Positions 22,110 through 32,843 are shown, numbered from the stretch's first letter. The stretch is DNA of 64,000 bases from Diphasiastrum complanatum (GCA_029204225.1 CM055094.1:65554293-65618292); one strand, 5' to 3'. Notes: a model not told the origin generated them from the letters alone. Numbers and translations: made by a program.

Positions 22110-24182
22110 TGCACTTTGCTATTTTCACTATAGCCAACAAAAATTCCTTTGAAAGAAGTTGCATCCTCTTTCTTTCTAGTTTCCAAAGGAATGTGGACAT
22201 AGCAAATACATTTAAACACTTTCAAATCTTTTACATTTGGCTTATTGCCATACAAGGCTTGATATGGTGAGATCCCACCAATGGCACTACTTGAAAGCCT
22301 GCTACATAAATAGTTAGCACATCATTATGGCCTCTCCCCAAAATGAGATGGGTAGAGATGCATCTAGCCTCAAAGACTTTGCACACTCACATAGGCTCTA
22401 TTTCTCCTCTCGACCACCCCATTTTGTTGGGGGGTGTGGGAACATGTGTACTTTCTTTTAATGCCACTACTCTCACAAAAATCTCTCATCCTATTGGAGA
22501 CATATTCTCCTCCATTATCACATCTTAGAACTTTGATGCTAGAACTAAGTTGATTCCCAATAAGAGATTTAAACTTTACAAAAGCTTCATATATAGGACT
22601 TTTCTTTGGCAATAGATCTATCCAAGTATATCTAGTACAATCATCTATGAAAGTCACATACATTAAAGCACTTCTATTACATTCATGAGAAAAAGAGTGT
22701 ACATCAGAATGAAGGAGATCTAAAGGAGAGGTAGATCTTGACAAGGATTTCTTGTAGGATGTCTTATGAGACTTTTGCAAGTCCACAAGCCTCACACACT
22801 TTGCCACACATTGAGAATGATTTGGGGAGGCTGAGAGCAAGCTCCTTGGAGGCCATAGATTCCATTGCTTGAAGATTAGGATGGCCTAATCTTTTATGCC
22901 ATAGCTCCACTTGTGTCATCTCCTCCCTAACCATGTTCACACTTTCAATGGCCACATTAGCATCCAACTTAAAAAGTCTTCCTTGCTTAATGCCACTAGC
23001 TATGCACTTATCACTTTTCAAAATGGAACTCACTCCATTCTTGAAATGTACATCTAGTCCATTATCCATCAATTGTCCACAACACTAAGCAAATTTTTAG
23101 TAATGGATGGAACATACAAGACATTATCTAGATCTATCTTTTTAGATGATCCTAAGCATAATGAAATAGTTCCAATACCATCTATTTTATATTCTTGATT
23201 ACTAGCAGTGCAGATAGATTTCTTAGAATCATTACAAGAAAGTAAAGTAGAAAAAAAATGCTTGTTAAATGTGGGAACTAGCCCCACTATCAATCCACCA
23301 TGTCTCTTTGCTTGATGTTGGATTTGATGCTACCATCAAGGATGTGTTGAAATCATCCTCTTCCTCCTCTTGTGCAAGGTTGCCTTGATCTTCATTCACT
23401 TGTGCACTCTTCTTTTTAAAGCATTCGGAAGCAAAGTGTCTTTTCTTTCCACAAAAGAAACACTTTAGCTTGGCTTTGTTTTTGTTCTTTCCTTTGGAGG
23501 TAGATCCACCATCTTTGACCTCGGCCTCCTTGCCTTGGTGCTTCTTGAATGGTTGGGACTTCTTTTTGCCTTTGGATGTGAAATTTGTTTTTTCATCACC
23601 ACCTTGTAGTGACATAGACCCCATCCTAGTTTTGAGGTGTAGAATAGTACATTATGTAACTTGTGAATGGTTGGAAGTTGGTCTTGGATGGCAAATGTTT
23701 GAATGAGATTGGTGAACTCATCACCAAGTCACTTGTACTAGTTCTTTGTCTTGGATTTTGTCTCCAATTGAACCCAATTCTTTGTTTAAAGCTTTGATTC
23801 TTAGGACATATTCTTGTCCACTTTCTCCATTTCCCTTCATGCTTTGGAGTACTTGACTCCTTAGCATGAGTACTCTAGAGGTGTTGTTGGATTCATAAAT
23901 GTTCTTTAGTGAATCCCAAGCCTCTTTGGATGAGGCACAAGAAGCTACCTCTTTCAAGAAGTCATTGCTTACATTTATCTTTAAGCAATGCAAGGCTAAT
24001 CTAGCCTTCTTCTTGTATTTCAATTGTTCTTGAGCTCCTTGAGCTTCTTCCTCAACTCCAAGAACAATATCATAGAGGTCATGGATCACAAATAGTGATT
24101 CCATCCTCACTTTCCATATGGAATCATTTGTGGATGTTAGTCTTTCACAAGATTCTAACAAAAATCCACCCATGGAAGACAT
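22110..24182 (-). pseudogene. Copia element 3 gag to integrase, truncated and frameshifted
   Basis: On the minus strand gag starts at 24182 (MSSMGGFLLESCERLTSTND). Zinc knuckle CFFCGKKRHFASEC lies near 23450 (Arg replaces the usual Gly before His). The protease WWIDSGASSHI is near 23275, the pre-integrase region LWHKRLGHPN and CEACGLAK near 22900-22780, and the integrase HSDVH, FIDDCTRYTW, CDNGGEYVSN and QQNGVVERRNRA at 22760-22390. Linker sequence of the type HIPLETRKKEDA follows near 22180. Frame breaks occur near 23700, 23270, 23080, 22780 and 22380. RT, RNase H and the 3' LTR are absent; recognisable sequence ends about 340 bases before element 2. Its gag and integrase resemble element 2, so the two belong to one broad lineage. 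Confidence 0.9.
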
Positions 24183-24743
24183 TATGAATGGTTTGCTCTA
24201 TGAAATGCACAAAAATCTTTGAATATGAATGATCTAAGATAGACTTCTAGTTCACTAAGAAGCTTATAGTCTTGTCCCTATCAAACTAGCCCAAGCTTGA
24301 ATGATGGTGTAATAGATCCAATCAAAATTCCTAGCAAAACACACTCTCAAAAATTTATTCTAGCATCTTGTTGCTTGATATCACTTCACACTATTAAGAT
24401 CTGAACAAATCAGCCTTAATGATCTGATCTAATGCTTTAAATGAAATTCTTCATTGATTCAAACCTTTATTTGATCATTAACATTTGATAGATTGAACCT
24501 AGATCTAAATAATGCACCAAAAAGCATGAAATTTGGACTAGTATGCAAGATTTTGGACCAAAAACAACTATGGAACTTGTTTTGACTGCTGCTATACGAC
24601 CTCACACGTGTGGACATTACACTTGCAACCCACAAATCGATTTGGACCAAAAAATTGAAGCTACCACTCTCTTAGAGCTCGCCCACACAAGATTAGATAA
24701 AAAATGGATCATTACATTCCTCTTGTACCAAGCTCTGATACCA
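24183..24743 (-). other. Leader and primer-binding site of Copia element 3
   Basis: The reverse complement of TGGTATCAGAGCTTGGTAC occurs at about 24725-24743, next to the LTR. The leader between it and the gag start is non-coding. Confidence 0.8.
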
Positions 24744-25674
24744 TGTGAATTTTTTGAATTTAGGACAATGATTGATTGTACTAATCAATCTACAAGAGAG
24801 ATTGATTGAATCAAAGGATTCATCAAGTTCTATTGACTAGATCTTGATCTAGAAGCAAATCACTAACTATTTAGCAAGATCAATGAATGTAATAGCAAAA
24901 CTCTATCAAGGGCGGCCTCACACGTGTGGAAAACAGTCACTGTACGGACTATGACCAGAGAGCAAAGTACGTATAGTGGGCCCTAATGGAGGCACGTGCC
25001 GACTACATCTGGGCTTTTTCCGCGGTGGCACAGGGATAGGAGTCTCATCATAATAACATATGATAGCATTCCAAGCATAAAATCACAATTCTAATGTGGC
25101 AATCTCAAGCATTTTGCATAGAATGGAAATGTCTCATCAACTTCTCATTGATCAAGGGGATCTACTTATAGATCAAATACAAGCATGACCTGGATGTTGA
25201 TTCAGAAGGTTTGGCACGTGTGAAGAGTGTCACATCACTTAGATCCACCAATGGGAGCAAGTTATTCCCATATCACAAAGTTGACTTATGCTACTAGCTA
25301 GAATCCAACTACTTTCTAGAAAATGGGAATCTTTCCTACAAAATAGGATCTAGGAGAATATGTACATCTTATCAGGTACATCCAGATTCACACGTGTGAA
25401 CAACACCTTGACATGTGGGAGCATTTACTCATTCACATGGATGTGCAAGCTAATTACAAGGAAATTGACCAAAATGACTTTTTCTTAGATTCTAGTCAAA
25501 TGTCAAGTTCACACTTGTGTGGGTTTATCTAAAATGAATCTAACTATATAGAAGTATATTTTCTACTTCCTTTCACATGTGGGAACAAGCTCCACACATG
25601 CGAGATGTCAATATAAACCTAGATCTCAAGATTAACATATTACATCAACCGAGTTAGAAGTGACAATTTCAACA
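24744..25674 (-). repeat. 5' LTR of Copia element 3 (about 931 bp)
   Basis: It starts TGTGAATTTTT directly after the primer-binding site and ends with TTTCAACA before CACAG. The matching 3' LTR is lost, so the outer end rests on the TG...CA rule. The motif CACACGTGTG or CACGTGTGA recurs several times (near 24603, 24919, 25216 and 25391), a palindromic E-box/ABRE-like word. Confidence 0.75.
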
Positions 25675-25793
25675 CACAGTTGCTTTCATACACTCCTTTT
25701 TTAAATTGAATTTGTCTTGTCTCGTTCAGATCCTTCTATGAACACCATATACTTCACTTTTATGTAATGGGAAATGAGCTGCAACCTGTTGTT

Positions 25794-25836
25794 GTATGTC
25801 GTCGAATTGGCTAATTTTTGCCAATTTCACTCCATG

Positions 25837-25920
<84 letters not shown>

Positions 25921-25961
25921 TGTCGTCGAATTGGCTAATTTTTGCCAATTTCACTCCATGA

Positions 25962-26036
<75 letters not shown>
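25794..26036 (+). repeat. Tandem duplication of a unit carrying a long (CT)n tract
   Basis: Two head-to-tail copies (25794-25917 and 25918-26036) each contain GTATGTCGTCGAATTGGC, TTTTTGCCAATTTCACTCC, ATGAATA, then a pure CT run (about 38 and 35 repeats). The non-repeat parts differ by essentially one base (ATACTC/ATATTC), so the duplication is recent. Confidence 0.95.
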
Positions 26037-26038
<2 letters not shown>

Positions 26039-26259
26039 GCAAAGTATTTCACGTTTCTATTCCTCATCACACCCATCCCTGATGATACGATGGTCTCGTA
26101 CAAACGTACATATGGATTTCAATACTTAGTTTGCAAGCTTATTTTTATACATGTGTTAATAATTGCATGTAAATCTAGGTCATTCTTACTTCATTTCAGG
26201 TATACCTCTATAGGCACTTCCTTAGGCCATTCCTTATCCAAGGCCCTTGCCTTGTCGCA

Positions 26260-26624
26260 TAGGTCAAACACAAGATATCAACCTGAATCTCTCCTTTTTA
26301 GACCTCATAAGATTATTAATTACATTATCAGCCAAGTCCGGAATGACAGACATAACTACTAGCCATATATACTGGAGTAACCGGCTATCCATGTCAGGAA
26401 TACACTGGACATGGACATAACATTCTCCCCCCCTTGAACTACTTCTGTCCACATAAGTGGAAACTAGAAAAGTTTTCCTTTATGCTTTCAACCCTTTTCC
26501 AAAATCATCATCCTCAGTCCGACCCTTCTGATCCTTCCACCTAATCAAGCACTCCGAGATAGAACGATTCCTCAATTTTTTATCTCTGGTTCTGAGTACT
26601 CTTTCAGGTTCCAAAGGCTCCTTT
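26260..26624 (-). mobile_element. Chromovirus (Ty3/Gypsy) 3' end: chromodomain tail and LTR
   Basis: On the minus strand the frame ending near 26480 reads PERVLRTRDKKLRNRSIS, then ECLIRWKDQKGRTEDDD, matching the C-terminal chromodomain of plant chromoviruses (RWK plus an acidic end). It is followed by the polypurine tract GGGGGGGAGAA and an LTR start TGTTATGTCCATG, whose end on the plus strand is 26422. The same arrangement recurs at 41750-42270. The left LTR limit is not defined. At about 26625 it joins a Copia leader. Confidence 0.75.
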
Positions 26625-27612
26625 ATCCATTTTGACCCAAATGAAAGGCTATAACTTCCAAACAAAGGGCACCTGGACTGTACCTGCAAGTACGATACAA
26701 CAAAACAGAGTGATTGCAACGGAGAAAGTGTACGGAGTGCGCCAAAAGTGATTTCACCATTTCATTGGGCACGTAGTTGGGAGTTGACGACTGAGTGCAT
26801 TTCGGAAGGCCACGCCGATTTGGCTTTCAATTTGGTGGAAAAGCGGTGAGTGGCCGTGTAAGAGAAAAAGTGCAGATCATTATTTTCAACTTCTGACATC
26901 ACAGTTGGCCTCGGCATACTGCTTTTAGCCTACGGCAGAAGTTTCAAGCAGTTTTGCAATGACAAACATGGGAGAGTCCATTTTGAGTGAAAGTAGCAAA
27001 TTGGACAAGATGAACTGCATTCTAGCGCATACGTGATGTGGAGCTGTTGCACAATGCATTGTGCAACATTGCAAAAGCGTATCAGATGTTTCTGAGTGGA
27101 ATAGCATCAAGAGAAAGATTGCCAACCTTTGACGAGCTCATAGGACTCTTGATACATGAAGAGCAACGACGAGAAATGGTAAAAATTAGACGTCAAAATA
27201 CTGACGATCAGGCACTTGCGACATGCCAAAAACAAGGCAAGGGCAAGGGCAAGAAAAAGTCTAAACATCAATTTGCTAAGACCCAGGAGGATGAGAGATC
27301 TTCCAGTAAGACCAAGAAGAAAGACAAATGCTTTCATTGTGGTAAAAAGGGCCATTGGAAGAGTGAATGTCGCAAATTCCTGGCGGAACAAGGCTAGGAG
27401 AAACCAAAGCAAGCAGGTAACCTTGTCGATGAGGGTGAGATTGAAGACTCTAGCATCTTCGTATATGCATTGTCATCTAATCAAGATGATCAAGCGTGGT
27501 ATATTGACTTGGGAGCCACAAAACACATGACAGGTAACAACGATTGGTTCAGTAGCTTGAAAATGTCCGTTTCACAAGCAAATGATGATGTGTGAAAGAT
27601 CAAGGGGGTGAT
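26625..27612 (+). pseudogene. Copia leader-gag-protease fragment (copy A of the element 4 family)
   Basis: It matches element 4 from about 37050 to 38320. It includes leader sequence, the gag end RREMVKIRRQNTDDQALA, zinc knuckle CFHCGKKGHWKSEC near 27330, and the protease region IDLGATKHMTGN near 27505 (Leu for Ser in DSGA). It lacks the main gag body (about 355 bases removed between GGACAA and GATGAACTGC near 27010) but keeps a gag segment (27065-27170) that element 4 lost. It has stops and ends abruptly at about 27612. Confidence 0.85.
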
Positions 27613-28920
27613 TGACATTTTTAACATCTATGAATTTGTACATACAAATTATAGAGCTTTTTAGTTTGAAAGGTCAATTGATTAAAAGATGAGTATCCTT
27701 TTTTCACAAATTTCTCTATTGAAGGGAGCTTTAAATCCTTTGTTAAAACCAATAATGTGAAACCCTTCTTTCTCTTTCTTTTCAAAAGAAAGGCCAAAAC
27801 ATTCACAAAAAGAAAATAGAAGGCCATTTTTAAGTTTAATATTCAAATAAAAAAGATAAATGAATAAAGAAAATCCCATATGGAAGTCAAAACATTAGAC
27901 AAAGGTTGAACCTAAAACCCTTTTACGCTTTTTAATGAAAATAAATTCAAATGATATAACAATATGGCATTCTCACTTCTCTTTGAATAGAGGGCAATAT
28001 AAAATAATGTGATAAACTTTTTATAATAAATTGTAAGTTTTCAGGGAGCATTTTGGGAAGTGTGGAACTTATTAGAGTCTTTAAGCTCCCGCTATATGTT
28101 TGTCTCTCGTCTCTTGTAGTGAATTGAGATTTGACATTCTTGCTCGGCATTGGCATTATGTCTCTTGTAGTGAATTGAGATTTGACATTCTTGCTCATCA
28201 TTGGCATTATGAAGTTCACGTCAGAACAAATCTTTTTGGTTGCACATCAAAGTACAAATAAAAGGATTTACAAGATGGAAGAGAGAACACCCTCGAAATG
28301 AAATGTAACCATTTTAGTCATACCCATCAGGGTGAAAAAGTAGGATTGCTTGACAAAATTCATAGTGGGTGTGGCACGACCCTTACCCTTTCGAATGGAA
28401 GGGTGTTCAAGAAAATTTTGGCCCGAAAGCACTGACGCCATTTTAGTCATATCAATCAGGTTGAAAAAATAGGGCTGCCTGACAAAATTCATTGCGGCTG
28501 TTTGCAATCCTGCTTATCTTTCCTCACGCTTCATATTGCTACTACCTATGCTAGTCTCCATCCATTCTGACGAGGCTTTGGAGCACCGGATTGGCACGTG
28601 CTTTGGGTTTGGGCCCCACCCACTAAAAACGCATCAAATGGCTCTGTCCTACTGCAAAAATGTGATCAATAGCTTAAAAACGCGCTGTCAGTTGATTGGC
28701 CCGTCCTTTGCTGAAAAAATGCAGTGCTCTTGCTGAAATGCACCGTGACCACAGCCCATCAAGCAACGATTTGTCTGCCTATGATCTATGTGAGGAAATG
28801 AGAACCTCACTGCCTGCGTTCAAGTCTTCTTCCTACCTATCCAGTGTCCGTGGAGCAGCGATCTTTGTACTCCTGGCAAAGACAACAGTGCTATGAGGAA
28901 GTGATCTCCTGTTGGTGCAT
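27613..28920. other. Unassigned AT-rich DNA with short tandem duplications
   Basis: No gene is supported. A 51-bp unit is tandemly duplicated at 28110-28160 and 28161-28211. A second pair of related segments of about 65-70 bases lies at 28308-28380 and 28437-28505 (both with CATTTTAGTCATA and TGACAAAATTCAT). The remainder shows nothing I recognise. Confidence 0.5.
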
Positions 28921-28924
28921 CGAG

Positions 28925-29117
28925 ACTGAGTGCTGCCAAAGATGTCACTACCTACATTGAGAAGTTCAATGGGTAAAACTTCCATACATGGCAGACTAAG
29001 GTGAGAATGGCCCTGATTGAAAGAGATGTGTGGAGAGTGGTTGATGGCATTGAGCCTAAACCTCCTCAAGATGCTGACCTGCAGAGCAAGTGGGAGCATA
29101 AGGATGCTAAAGCTTTG
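28925..29117 (+). pseudogene. Copia gag N-terminal fragment ending in a hairpin
   Basis: The plus frame reads SAAKDVTTYIEKFNG, a stop, then NFHTWQTKVRMALIERDVWR and VVDGIEPKPPQDADLQS, the typical start of a Copia gag (substrate-recognition region before UBN2). It breaks off where the sequence folds back on itself at 29118. Confidence 0.75.
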
Positions 29118-29175
29118 ACAATAATAGACAAAGCTTTAGCATCCTTCTGCTCCCACTTGCTCTGCAGGTCAGCAT
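29071..29175. repeat. 47-bp inverted repeat with 11-base loop
   Basis: The arm 29071-29117 and the arm 29129-29175 are reverse complements at 46 of 47 positions, separated by an AT-rich 11-base spacer. The left arm is Copia gag coding sequence; the right arm is its inverted copy. A transcript would form a long near-perfect hairpin. Confidence 0.95.
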
Positions 29176-30508
29176 GCTAACAATATGATATAGTAGAAAC
29201 AAGAGAGAAATCCTCCAAAATTCCTTAATACTAAATAGAGAAAAATACTCCAATACTCTATAAAAATGTGATTGTATTATTGCTGACACACATAATGATT
29301 CTGAAAACAACCATTCGGTTTTTTTTTGAGAGTCCAATTTTCATACAAATATCAATATACATGAGTTTTTTGAGAAAAAGAAAAATAATTCATGGACTAA
29401 TCCACGTTGCTAACACTAAACTTTGGAATACGTTGGCAAGAGTGATCCATGATGGACAGGCTTAATTCTGGTTTATACTTGGGAGGAACAAACGATGTGT
29501 TTTTTTTGGGGTTAAGAGTGTTTTCAAAAATCTGTCGCTAACAATGTTGTTTGTTGCTATGATCTGTGTTGCTAATGTGCCATGCTTGTCATTGGCAGAT
29601 CAGGTATGCTCTCTAAACTAGGGTTGATAGCCCATGATCCATTGCATGGATGGGAGAATGGGTTGACAGCCCACGATCCTGCCATTATGGTATTTTGTAC
29701 TTTCACAACTTATCCCAAAGTGTTTGAAAAATGCTTCAATTAAGTACAATGTTTGTGTACCCTTGCATAGTTTCGCAATGCACATATTGAGCAGTCAAGA
29801 CATTGTTCATAACTTTATGGAAGTTAAGAAATGATGGAGCTAGACTTAGATATGGTGAATAGTTCCCAGGAAGTAGCTCACTGAAAATTAGGATACTACA
29901 GCAAAGTAGCTCATTCACTAAGCTCCGAATCTGACAGATCTCCACACCAGCTCTAGATTACACTTGACAAGTTATGCTATGTAATACATCAGAGAAAACT
30001 AGGCATCTGCAAAAAGCTATTAATTTTGAATAAGACAATGATGCTTTACTTACCAAGTATGATAATTGATCTTTAAAAAGTGACAAAATGACAAAAGTGA
30101 GCCATCCATTATTCTACTTTTTCAACAGATTTGACCATCTATTGCACAGAGACAATGAATTACATGCAGCAGAGATACAACCCTTCCATAACAATGATCC
30201 CTATCTGCTGTCTTGAAATGCCAATGGCTGGATTTGAATCCATTGAAGCGTAAGCTGATTATGTAGGCGTCAAATATAAAAAGAATGAAGCACAATATAA
30301 CTGTGCAGATAAAGTTAGCTGACCTTGTTCTTGACACGAATATGTAAGCTTTATCAAAGAGTTACATATTATGTAAGGTCTTCTACACCTCCTTTTTTGT
30401 TTTAAGTCCCATCATGATAACCTGTCACACATCAAATGTGTCCAGATTCTTCCCTTCGTCAGATCAGTGCATATCACTTAGATCTTGGCAACCTTACCAA
30501 TTAAATTA
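29176..30508. other. Intergenic DNA downstream of the MOS2-like gene
   Basis: I see no gene. Near 29614-29680 two short segments repeat (GGGTTGATAGCCCATGATCC and GGGTTGACAGCCCACGATCC). The 3' untranslated region of the minus-strand gene presumably lies in the right part; I could not fix a poly(A) site. Confidence 0.4.
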
Positions 30509-32683
30509 CTAATGCATATCACTCGGATCTCCAATAAACTCAGCAACCAAATCAAGACTAATGGTAACCATCTCAAAACTCTCTTCCATCTGTACTAATG
30601 CAACTTCCCTGTCTGAATTTCTTTCAAGAAGTTTCCCAAGGAGTCCACGATGTTTCCCGCCAACGACCACCACTCTTCCACCCTTCTTGGGCAGTGCTGT
30701 CTCAAGATACTCTTGTTTCACTTCCTGAAGCAGCTCGCCATTCTCATCCAATAAAATGTCGCAGACTGTTGGGGAAATAACATCAACAACTCTAGCTTTT
30801 TTCAGGTATAACCTCCCACTGGACATGCGCTTGTTTATAATTCTTACTCTGATATGGCTCATCAGCCAGGGTTTGGTTGGCTTGCCTGCAGCAGGATCTA
30901 AGGAAGTATCCTTGATTGATTCTCCTCTTTGAGCTGCTGTATATGACCTGTCACCTTTCTCCCTCATAACATTACTCTCCTTCCTTTCGGTGCTTTTGTC
31001 CCTTTCACTGTGCATTGACTCAAACCCTTTGTCTCTCCTAGCATGATCCTCTATCCTCTCATTGCTTTTACTGTTATCCCTTTCACTGTGCCTCGCCTCA
31101 TATCCTTTGTCTCTCCTGGCATGATCATCTTCCACCCTCTCATTGCTTTTATTTTTGCCCCTCTCAATGGGCCTTGACTCGTACCCTCTATGTCTCCTAG
31201 CATGATCCTCTATCCTCTCATTGCTTTTGGTATTACTTCTTTCATTGTGCCTTGGCTCGTACTCTTTCTCTCTAGTGGCATAATCCTCTATCCTCTGGTT
31301 GCTTTTAGCATTACTCCTTTCATTGTGCCTTGGCTCATACTTTTTTTCTCTAGTAGCATCCTCTATCCTGTCATTGCTTTCACTTGCGTCCCTTTCGCCA
31401 TGTCTTCCCCTGTGTCTTTCTTTCTCCATCCTGTCAGGGCTCCTATTGCGATCTTCATTTCTAGAATCCCTCCTCTTGGCACTTCTTTCATTATCCTCTT
31501 TCTTGTTCAAAGGCTTCTCCCCTCTTCTTTCCCTGACCTCCTCTCGCTCTTCATACCTGGAGTGAGACTTGTCATCTCTTCTATCCTCCCTGGATACTGT
31601 TTTCATTTCCCTCAGTTGCTTCATTGCTTTCTCCTCCTCCAAAGAACCTATATCTGCTAGATCCTCCACGTTCACCACAACAGTTTCCCCGCTTTTGACA
31701 AGCTTCACAAAAACCTCACCTGCTGTTCTCCTATCTGCTTCCCTGCCCTCGGTAACCTCCCCCCGTAGCCATGCATGCCTTCCACCTATAATTGACATCA
31801 CCTTACCTACGTGAACACCCTTCTTTGTTCTTTCCACAAGCTTCTCATTAATACTTACAATGTTCCGAATCTTGCCATCGCTGCCAGTTGCAGCAACAAG
31901 ATCAGGCTTCTTCTCCCTGGATTCGCCAGGCTTTATAAACTTTTTCTGATTTTCAGGCTGAGGAAGAGGAGTGGCTCCTAACCCTTCCATGCCAGATCTT
32001 CTCACATACTGCACCGGCTCCACTACGACCTTAGAGTTGCGGCCGATCGGTTTGCCTTTATCCCATCCCATGCCTCTCAACATAGCTTCACCGAACTCTT
32101 CAATCGGCATCTGCTCATATACATCAAGCGGCGCCTCATCTGGAAATAGCATCATGTCTTCTTTAAGCTTCCGCTTCTCAATATCCGCCATAGACGGCCT
32201 TTTTTCACCGACTTCTGCCATCTGCGAATCATTCTGGAATCCATCCCTTGCAGAAGCAAGAGCATGCATCTCAGAATCCCGATCAACCTTACCTTCCCTA
32301 ACAGAAAGGCCATATTGAACGCCTTCTTTCGGCCCTTTAGCTAGGGTTTCCAAAACAAACCTATCCTCAGCATCCACATCCGATTCCACTATCAAGTTCT
32401 TCATCCTTTTCTCTGGGCGCCATGTATTTTCCAGCTTAGGAATCACTTTCGGCTCATTTTTTCTCTTGGAACTCTTCGAAACAACAATACCCTGATCGTC
32501 CACAACTGTGACGTACTCGATCTCGGCATCCTCTGCACCGTTTTGGTCGGCGTTTTTGCTGTGGCTGTGGATCGGAGGCCTCTTTGGCCTGGACATAGAG
32601 AACTTCATAGCCACTGGCTGGGCGTGCTGGCCTCCATCTCCCGCTGCTGCTGCTCCTGACGATCCTCCCTCCTCCATCGCCAT
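30509..32683 (-). CDS. MOS2: MOS2-like G-patch and KOW protein (GPKOW/Spp2 family)
   Basis: A single uninterrupted frame of 724 codons starts at ATG 32683 (MAMEEGGSSG) and has no visible intron. The N-terminus has MKFSMSRPKRPP. A G-patch-like segment spans about 191-240 (MPIEEFGEAMLRGMGWDKG, then GMEGLGATPLP). A first KOW region lies near 288-315 (GVHVGKVMSIIGGRHAWLRG) and a second near 668-695 (GGRVVVVGGKHRGLLGKLLE). The order G-patch, KOW, charged linker, KOW matches Arabidopsis MOS2 and human GPKOW, nuclear RNA-binding proteins tied to the spliceosome; MOS2 is known for roles in innate immunity and miRNA maturation. The Arg/Glu/Asp-rich linker (about 360-590) is unusually long and contains five tandem units of 25-27 residues. 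From memory, MOS2 proteins are usually about 450-500 residues, so this copy is enlarged. The gene is free of breaks and likely functional. Confidence 0.92.
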   Translation of the reverse strand: MAMEEGGSSGAAAAGDGGQHAQPVAMKFSMSRPKRPPIHSHSKNADQNGAEDAEIEYVTVVDDQGIVVSKSSKRKNEPKVIPKLENTWRPEKRMKNLIVESDVDAEDRFVLETLAKGPKEGVQYGLSVREGKVDRDSEMHALASARDGFQNDSQMAEVGEKRPSMADIEKRKLKEDMMLFPDEAPLDVYEQMPIEEFGEAMLRGMGWDKGKPIGRNSKVVVEPVQYVRRSGMEGLGATPLPQPENQKKFIKPGESREKKPDLVAATGSDGKIRNIVSINEKLVERTKKGVHVGKVMSIIGGRHAWLRGEVTEGREADRRTAGEVFVKLVKSGETVVVNVEDLADIGSLEEEKAMKQLREMKTVSREDRRDDKSHSRYEEREEVRERRGEKPLNKKEDNERSAKRRDSRNEDRNRSPDRMEKERHRGRHGERDASESNDRIEDATREKKYEPRHNERSNAKSNQRIEDYATREKEYEPRHNERSNTKSNERIEDHARRHRGYESRPIERGKNKSNERVEDDHARRDKGYEARHSERDNSKSNERIEDHARRDKGFESMHSERDKSTERKESNVMREKGDRSYTAAQRGESIKDTSLDPAAGKPTKPWLMSHIRVRIINKRMSSGRLYLKKARVVDVISPTVCDILLDENGELLQEVKQEYLETALPKKGGRVVVVGGKHRGLLGKLLERNSDREVALVQMEESFEMVTISLDLVAEFIGDPSDMH
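30989..31378 (-). repeat. Five coding tandem repeats in the MOS2-like linker
   Basis: Residues about 436-565 form five units of 25-27 residues with consensus SNERIEDHARRDKGYE followed by xRHSERDNxK. Units 1 and 2 share PRHNERSN; units 4 and 5 share HSERD. DNA period is 75-81 bases. All units keep frame. Confidence 0.9.
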
Positions 32684-32843
32684 CGCTTGTCGTCGTCTCT
32701 CCGTCTGCTACATTCTTAAGCTTTCCCTCAAGACTTAGTGGCACGGACGATTCAAAGCCCGCCACCGCTCGCCACCGCTAGATCTAGTCAGAAACGCTAA
32801 GATTTTGCCACGTATCAAAGACTGAAAAGCTATAGCAAAACAT

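Noticed and set aside
25931-26362. 143-codon plus-strand frame beginning in the CT tract
   Set aside because: Its length comes from the CT repeat and from chromovirus LTR sequence read in a meaningless frame.
25794-28505. Repeated units considered as a CRISPR array
   Set aside because: The repeats are simple or head-to-tail duplications without unique spacers, and the DNA is from a plant nucleus.
31190-32318. Several open frames on the plus strand opposite the MOS2-like gene
   Set aside because: They are antisense shadows of a long, domain-bearing minus-strand frame.
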